Under the pieces are notes generated by a model. The model ran no database searches. It was not told the origin of the DNA and saw nothing but the letters and a program-made list of their open reading frames with translations. From Rhododendron vialii (taxonomy: Eukaryota > Streptophyta > Magnoliopsida > Ericales > Ericaceae), in NCBI RefSeq assembly GCF_030253575.1, contig NC_080568.1, positions 31,213,001-31,277,000 on the forward strand: a DNA stretch of 64,000 nucleotides, in the 5' to 3' direction. Position numbers and translations under genes: made by a program. Shown here piece by piece: positions 60,237-64,000 of this stretch. Position 1 is the first letter of the stretch, and every line of letters starts with the position of its first letter.

Positions 60237-60814
60237 TCACTCTCTCCAATTATTAGAACTAAAAAACCAACGGCACACCGTTGCGTGTCGGCGGCATATT
60301 CGCATTTTGAATTTTCTACACTCCAAAGTTCAAATTAGTAACTACTTAAAGACACTAATGAGGATCATCCCTCTTCACGTTTGATTTTTAAAATCGGTAG
60401 TCAACAACATAAATATCGCGGATCGAATATCAATCAACGTCTGATCTCGTACATTTAAAGGTGATTAAATTTTTCGGTTCGTCGCAATAGTATTGTTAAT
60501 CATCAAAGTGAGCTAAGAAAACCCATACAAATTGCAAGCAGAATTGGAATGGTCAATACAATTCTTCGATTGAATCGTTCATTTTCTATAGATCATCGAA
60601 AATATTTTTTATATAAAATTCATACTCATCGAATAATCATACCACTTGATCTGAGAAAGTTTCTTACGTATAAAAAATGTATGATTGGTAAGATTTCGAT
60701 ATTGATGACGAGTAAGATAAATCTATCTCGGTCGCGAATTGATTAATTTGATTTTTACTCGCATAAGGTGCTCAAATTTTTTAATTTTCTTTTGGAACAT
60801 GTAACTCCGTAATA

Positions 60815-60841
60815 CACGTGGATACATGTGGTGCCCACGTG
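60815..60841. promoter_or_regulatory. Pair of G-boxes upstream of the 61085 gene
   Basis: Two CACGTG hexamers (60815-60820 and 60836-60841) lie 21 bases apart, about two helical turns, and about 245-270 bases before the ATG. A third CACGT is at 60846. Closely paired G-box/ABRE cores are typical of light- or ABA-responsive plant promoters; that role here is inferred. Confidence 0.5.
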
Positions 60842-60988
60842 GACCCACGTCCAATTAGCAAAAGAAAAACGATAGACACGTTAAAAGCTCCCATCCTCAA
60901 ACTCTGCTCTCTGCACAAAACTTCACTCTCTCTCCTCTTTCTCTGTGTGACTCTGTGTATCTATAGGCATATATCTACATGTATCTGT

Positions 60989-61010
60989 AGAGAGAGAGAG
61001 AGAGAGAGAG
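60989..61010 (+). repeat. (AG)n microsatellite in the 5' leader of the 61085 gene
   Basis: The AG tract ends 74 bases before the ATG. Confidence 0.9.
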
Positions 61011-61084
61011 GTGTTCTGGCTTTAAGGGGGATAGTGAGTGGGCTGGGAAGGATTGGGAGGAGGAGGAGGAGGAAAGTGAAGAAG

Positions 61085-61178
61085 ATGATAAAGGACATGG
61101 ATTGGTGGAACAAGATGGTTTTCCCTGTTAGGAGAGTCTGGGTTTCTGTTTCTGCCCGTGTAAAGGCCAGGAAGAACG
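61085..61178 (+). CDS. First exon of an uncharacterised plant gene (partial)
   Basis: The exon encodes MIKDMDWWNKMVFPVRRVW and continues with a basic stretch VSARVKARKNG up to a donor at 61179 (AACG/gtcagt). The N-terminus MDWWNKMVFPVRRVW looks like that of a conserved family of small plant proteins of unknown function, recalled rather than checked. No second exon was recognised up to the end of the window, so the gene probably continues beyond 64000 or through a large intron. Support for a real exon comes from its composition, the donor, the GA-rich leader and the G-boxes upstream. A start at the internal ATG (61097) is possible. Confidence 0.6.
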
Positions 61179-64000
61179 GTCAGTCTCTTCTCTCTCTCTC
61201 TCTCTCTGTGTATTGGTAGTTTGTGGAAATGGGTTGAAGGGTGTTGTATCATTTGAAATTTAGAGTTTCCAAGAAACAGAGGAGAAGAACTTATCGAAAA
61301 AGATTTGAACGTTTTGATTTGGTTTCGGAATTAATGCAGTCTAGACTCTCAAGCCCTCTGTCTTGTTTTCCCATAAAAAAAAATCCAAAAAAGGAATTTA
61401 TTTTGAGCCAATTCTGTAACTTTTACTTTGTTTTATTGATTTTTGATTTTACAAGTTTGAGTTCTGCCTTTGCCTATGGCAGCATCAAGAAACATTTTCC
61501 TTTCTTGTTGGGTAAATTTCTCTTTCACTTCGGTTTTTAAATTTTATATTCTGGCTATTAATAGGCAAACCGAGCAATAACGAGCTTCAAAAATATCTTC
61601 AACAGTTCAAGTTTAGCAGTTTGTGAAGGGAGCCGGTATGACATGAGTTGTAATTGAGAAAGTCACGAGTAGCTTGAATTTTTGATACATAATAAGCTGA
61701 GCGAGCCGAGCAGTAACAAGATTGATTGAAAACTTAACGATGTTGAAAATAAATGTTCAGGCTTGATTTGTTCTTATTAAAAGATCAATCTTGAACAAAC
61801 TTTTAACAAGCGAACATGAAACCGAGCTCGAGTAGATTGGTTCATTTATCTTCCCTACTTACTTCCTGGTTCTGTATTACTCCCACTTTAATAGGTAAAA
61901 CTACCCAACATGACAGAAAATTAAAACCCCTTATCTTCTATCCAAAAGACTAGTGTTGAATCCATCATTAAGAGAAAAAAGAAAACTTTAATTATTTAAG
62001 AATAATTTCCTAATTACTGGAAAGATTTATAGATGAGGATATCTACAGATGTATGGTCCCCAAAATGAAGTTGAAGATTCCCAAAATGAAAGTTGAAGAT
62101 TTTGAGACTTTAGAAAGAGAAGTACAAAGCAAATGATTCCCGAATGTTCTTTTCTTTTTCTTTTTTTGCCGGACGATAGGATGTTAGTGGTTGCAACTGG
62201 AGTCGAGCACCTCCATCAAGAGGACTCGAACTCAGTGCTGCATTGAAAACAAGCGTATGGATTGGGCCTTTTTCCTTGGTGGATTTTTATTGTTGCTGCT
62301 AGTAGTAGTGGCCCATGAAAGAGGTTCTTTTGGTCTTTGCTGTTATCATGGGAACTCAAAATCCTTGGCTATAACATGATTTCGTTCACTATTTGAATGT
62401 TCATTATCTGAAATAGTCGTTTTTTCTTGAAATTAGTTTTGGTTGTCTTTATTTATATACTTTAAATTTTCCAATGATCACTGTCACCAAATTTGCTCTA
62501 GGCAATTGCTTAAAGGAAAACAATTGCAGCTTCTGTCATATGTTTTTGGAAACATAAACATTCATGGTTTTCATTTCATGTTTTATATATTAGCACATAT
62601 GATTTTTTAGAATTTGCAACAATCTTATAAAATATTTTGGAAATGATTTTTTTTTTCAGCAGATGCAAAAAATGAGTTTTCAAATCATAAACCATATAAA
62701 TATTTGAGAGTTTTGGAAAGTTTTCTGCGAAAGAGATTCCAAAAAGTGGCAACCTATGAAGCACCGGCACTCTTAGAGGCTAGCGTATCCTTGTGGCCGT
62801 TGGACACAGAAAAAAAAAGAGTATGTTTCATTAAATATAATCAATTTTTTACGTGATGAGTCCGTTAAAATTAATTTTTTTAGGGTTATATGGTGGGGAC
62901 ATGAGAGGGACACGACAGGTGTTACATACGCAATTTTTAAAATTTTGGGGGTAAATAAGTATTACTCCAAGTATTTTGGATTAAAAGTGTAATATGATGA
63001 ATATATGACACTTGTTTATACATATTGACGCTTCATGGTTCTACATATGACAATGTTTAAAGTAATTATATATTTTTTCGTGTCTGTGCCCCTTTTTGTA
63101 GAAATTTCTTGTCTGTATCTGTGCCACATAGATGCCAACCAAATAGAACCGAAGTTCGTAGCTAGCTTATATGAGGGAGGCATTTAGTATTTTTGCTTTG
63201 ATTCTCTTATGTTATGCTTTGTTTATATAGTGGAGCTTAGACTTGAATAGATGCCTTAGATTTAGGCCCAAGATCATTATATATTTGTTTGAAATTACAG
63301 CTTTGAGATGTGATAACACAACTTTTGCCCAATTAAAAAATGGATAGCAGTAATTTCCATTCATCCTTTCTTGACCATAAGCTACGTTCACACTTAACAA
63401 CCACTTTTATAATTCAGCAAGTTGTTTCCAAACCTTGTTTTCGGATCTGTGTCAATATATTTATCTTCCTTTTTCCATTAGAAAAAAGAAAGAACCTGTA
63501 AAATAGCTTAAAAGATTCCATTTTGATGATGGGAAACCTATGGAGATTATTGAAATCGGTCGGCCGCATATTATATTTATCTTCCTTCTTCTTTTTATAA
63601 TCACTTATCTTCATCACAGTGGTTGATAATGCTCCAGTTTTAGTCCAAAATCTTTGAAAGTACTGTATCACCTAGCAACCAAGGGTCCCAGGAAATCTTG
63701 GGTCCGGGTTTCGACTTCCACCGGCGTGCAATCGATTTCTGTGTTGGGTTCGTCCATACGGGGCCTCCTTGGTCCGGGTTTAATTGGGTCCTCCGCCAGT
63801 AGATGGTGGGATTGGTCGGCCCATTATATCGGCTATTGAATTCCACATAAAAGTTTTTTAACTTCGGTTTTTGAGATCCATTTCGGTTCTTAAACAATAT
63901 ATAAACGCAACTTGGCCAATATATTATCAAAGATTCCTGTAGTGGTGGGCTACATCCACTAGGCTAAATCCACTTGAAGACACAGGTATTAAATGTCACA
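61179..64000. other. Probable intron and downstream sequence, no exon recognised
   Basis: The stretch at 61560-61840 resembles the gagccgag-type hAT-like family seen at 29213-29491 but is decayed. A frame at 62191-62379 contains a hydrophobic run (FFLGGFLLLLLVVV) but no family or splice context supports it. Nothing else is assigned. Confidence 0.35.

Noticed and set aside
60818-61219. 133-codon frame starting well before the 61085 exon
   Set aside because: The upstream part translates the promoter with G-boxes and a GA tract; only the part from 61085 looks coding.
62191-62379. Small frame with one hydrophobic segment
   Set aside because: The segment comes from a short T/G-rich run, there is no signal-peptide cleavage context, family or splice support.
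1-64000. Biosynthetic or defence gene cluster
   Set aside because: The neighbouring genes have unrelated functions and no shared pathway, and no tandem family expansion is present.

Overview
The window is nuclear DNA from a flowering plant, most probably a eudicot. The evidence is spliced genes with GT-AG introns, plant-only gene families, chloroplast transit peptides, AT-rich intergenic DNA, (GA/CT)n microsatellites and many small transposon-derived inverted repeats. I cannot name the species. No CRISPR array, phage, operon or prokaryotic feature was seen.

Eight complete genes and the first exon of a ninth can be assembled by hand. Intron phases were checked exon by exon, and the summed coding lengths give clean reading frames. 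Left to right they are: an inositol polyphosphate multikinase with an intronless CDS and probably a leader intron (+, 3166-4083); the chloroplast AAA+ chaperone ClpD/ERD1 in 12 exons (+, 7231-13761, 946 aa); spliceosomal U2A' (-, about 15073-18001); a FRIGIDA-type protein in 4 exons (-, 19883-24576, 637 aa); the mitochondrial cytochrome oxidase assembly factor PET191/COA5 in three tiny exons over 3.4 kb (-, 25597-28977, 71 aa); the chloroplast double-ACT protein ACR11 in 10 exons (+, 32161-36887, 291 aa); a small LEA_3-like protein (+, 40181-40933, 105 aa); a Rubisco-activase-like AAA+ protein in 12 exons including a 10-nt microexon (+, 42193-51382, 433 aa); and the first exon of an uncharacterised plant gene starting at 61085.

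The genes have unrelated housekeeping and organelle roles (inositol phosphate signalling, chloroplast proteostasis, splicing, flowering control, respiratory assembly, plastid amino-acid sensing). They look like ordinary plant neighbours rather than a cluster. ClpD and U2A' converge on 13.8-15.1 kb. COA5 and ACR11 diverge from a 3.2-kb repeat-rich spacer.

The spacers and introns are rich in short non-coding mobile elements, several with visible target-site duplications: a tRNA-derived SINE (5640-5749), an 8-bp-TSD inverted-repeat element with internal TTACCGAAA repeats (6225-6548), two Stowaway-like MITEs inside introns, two hAT-like MITEs, two PIF/Harbinger-like MITEs, a 103-bp solo LTR with TSD in a FRIGIDA intron, a TRIM-like element in an activase intron, and a pair of long foldback elements (59.0-60.0 kb). 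I found no convincing undescribed multi-gene system. The points most worth a second look are a Val-to-Glu change in the normally invariant GYVG pore loop of ClpD, the GC-AG intron of COA5, the microexon, and the small elements that appear not to have been catalogued.
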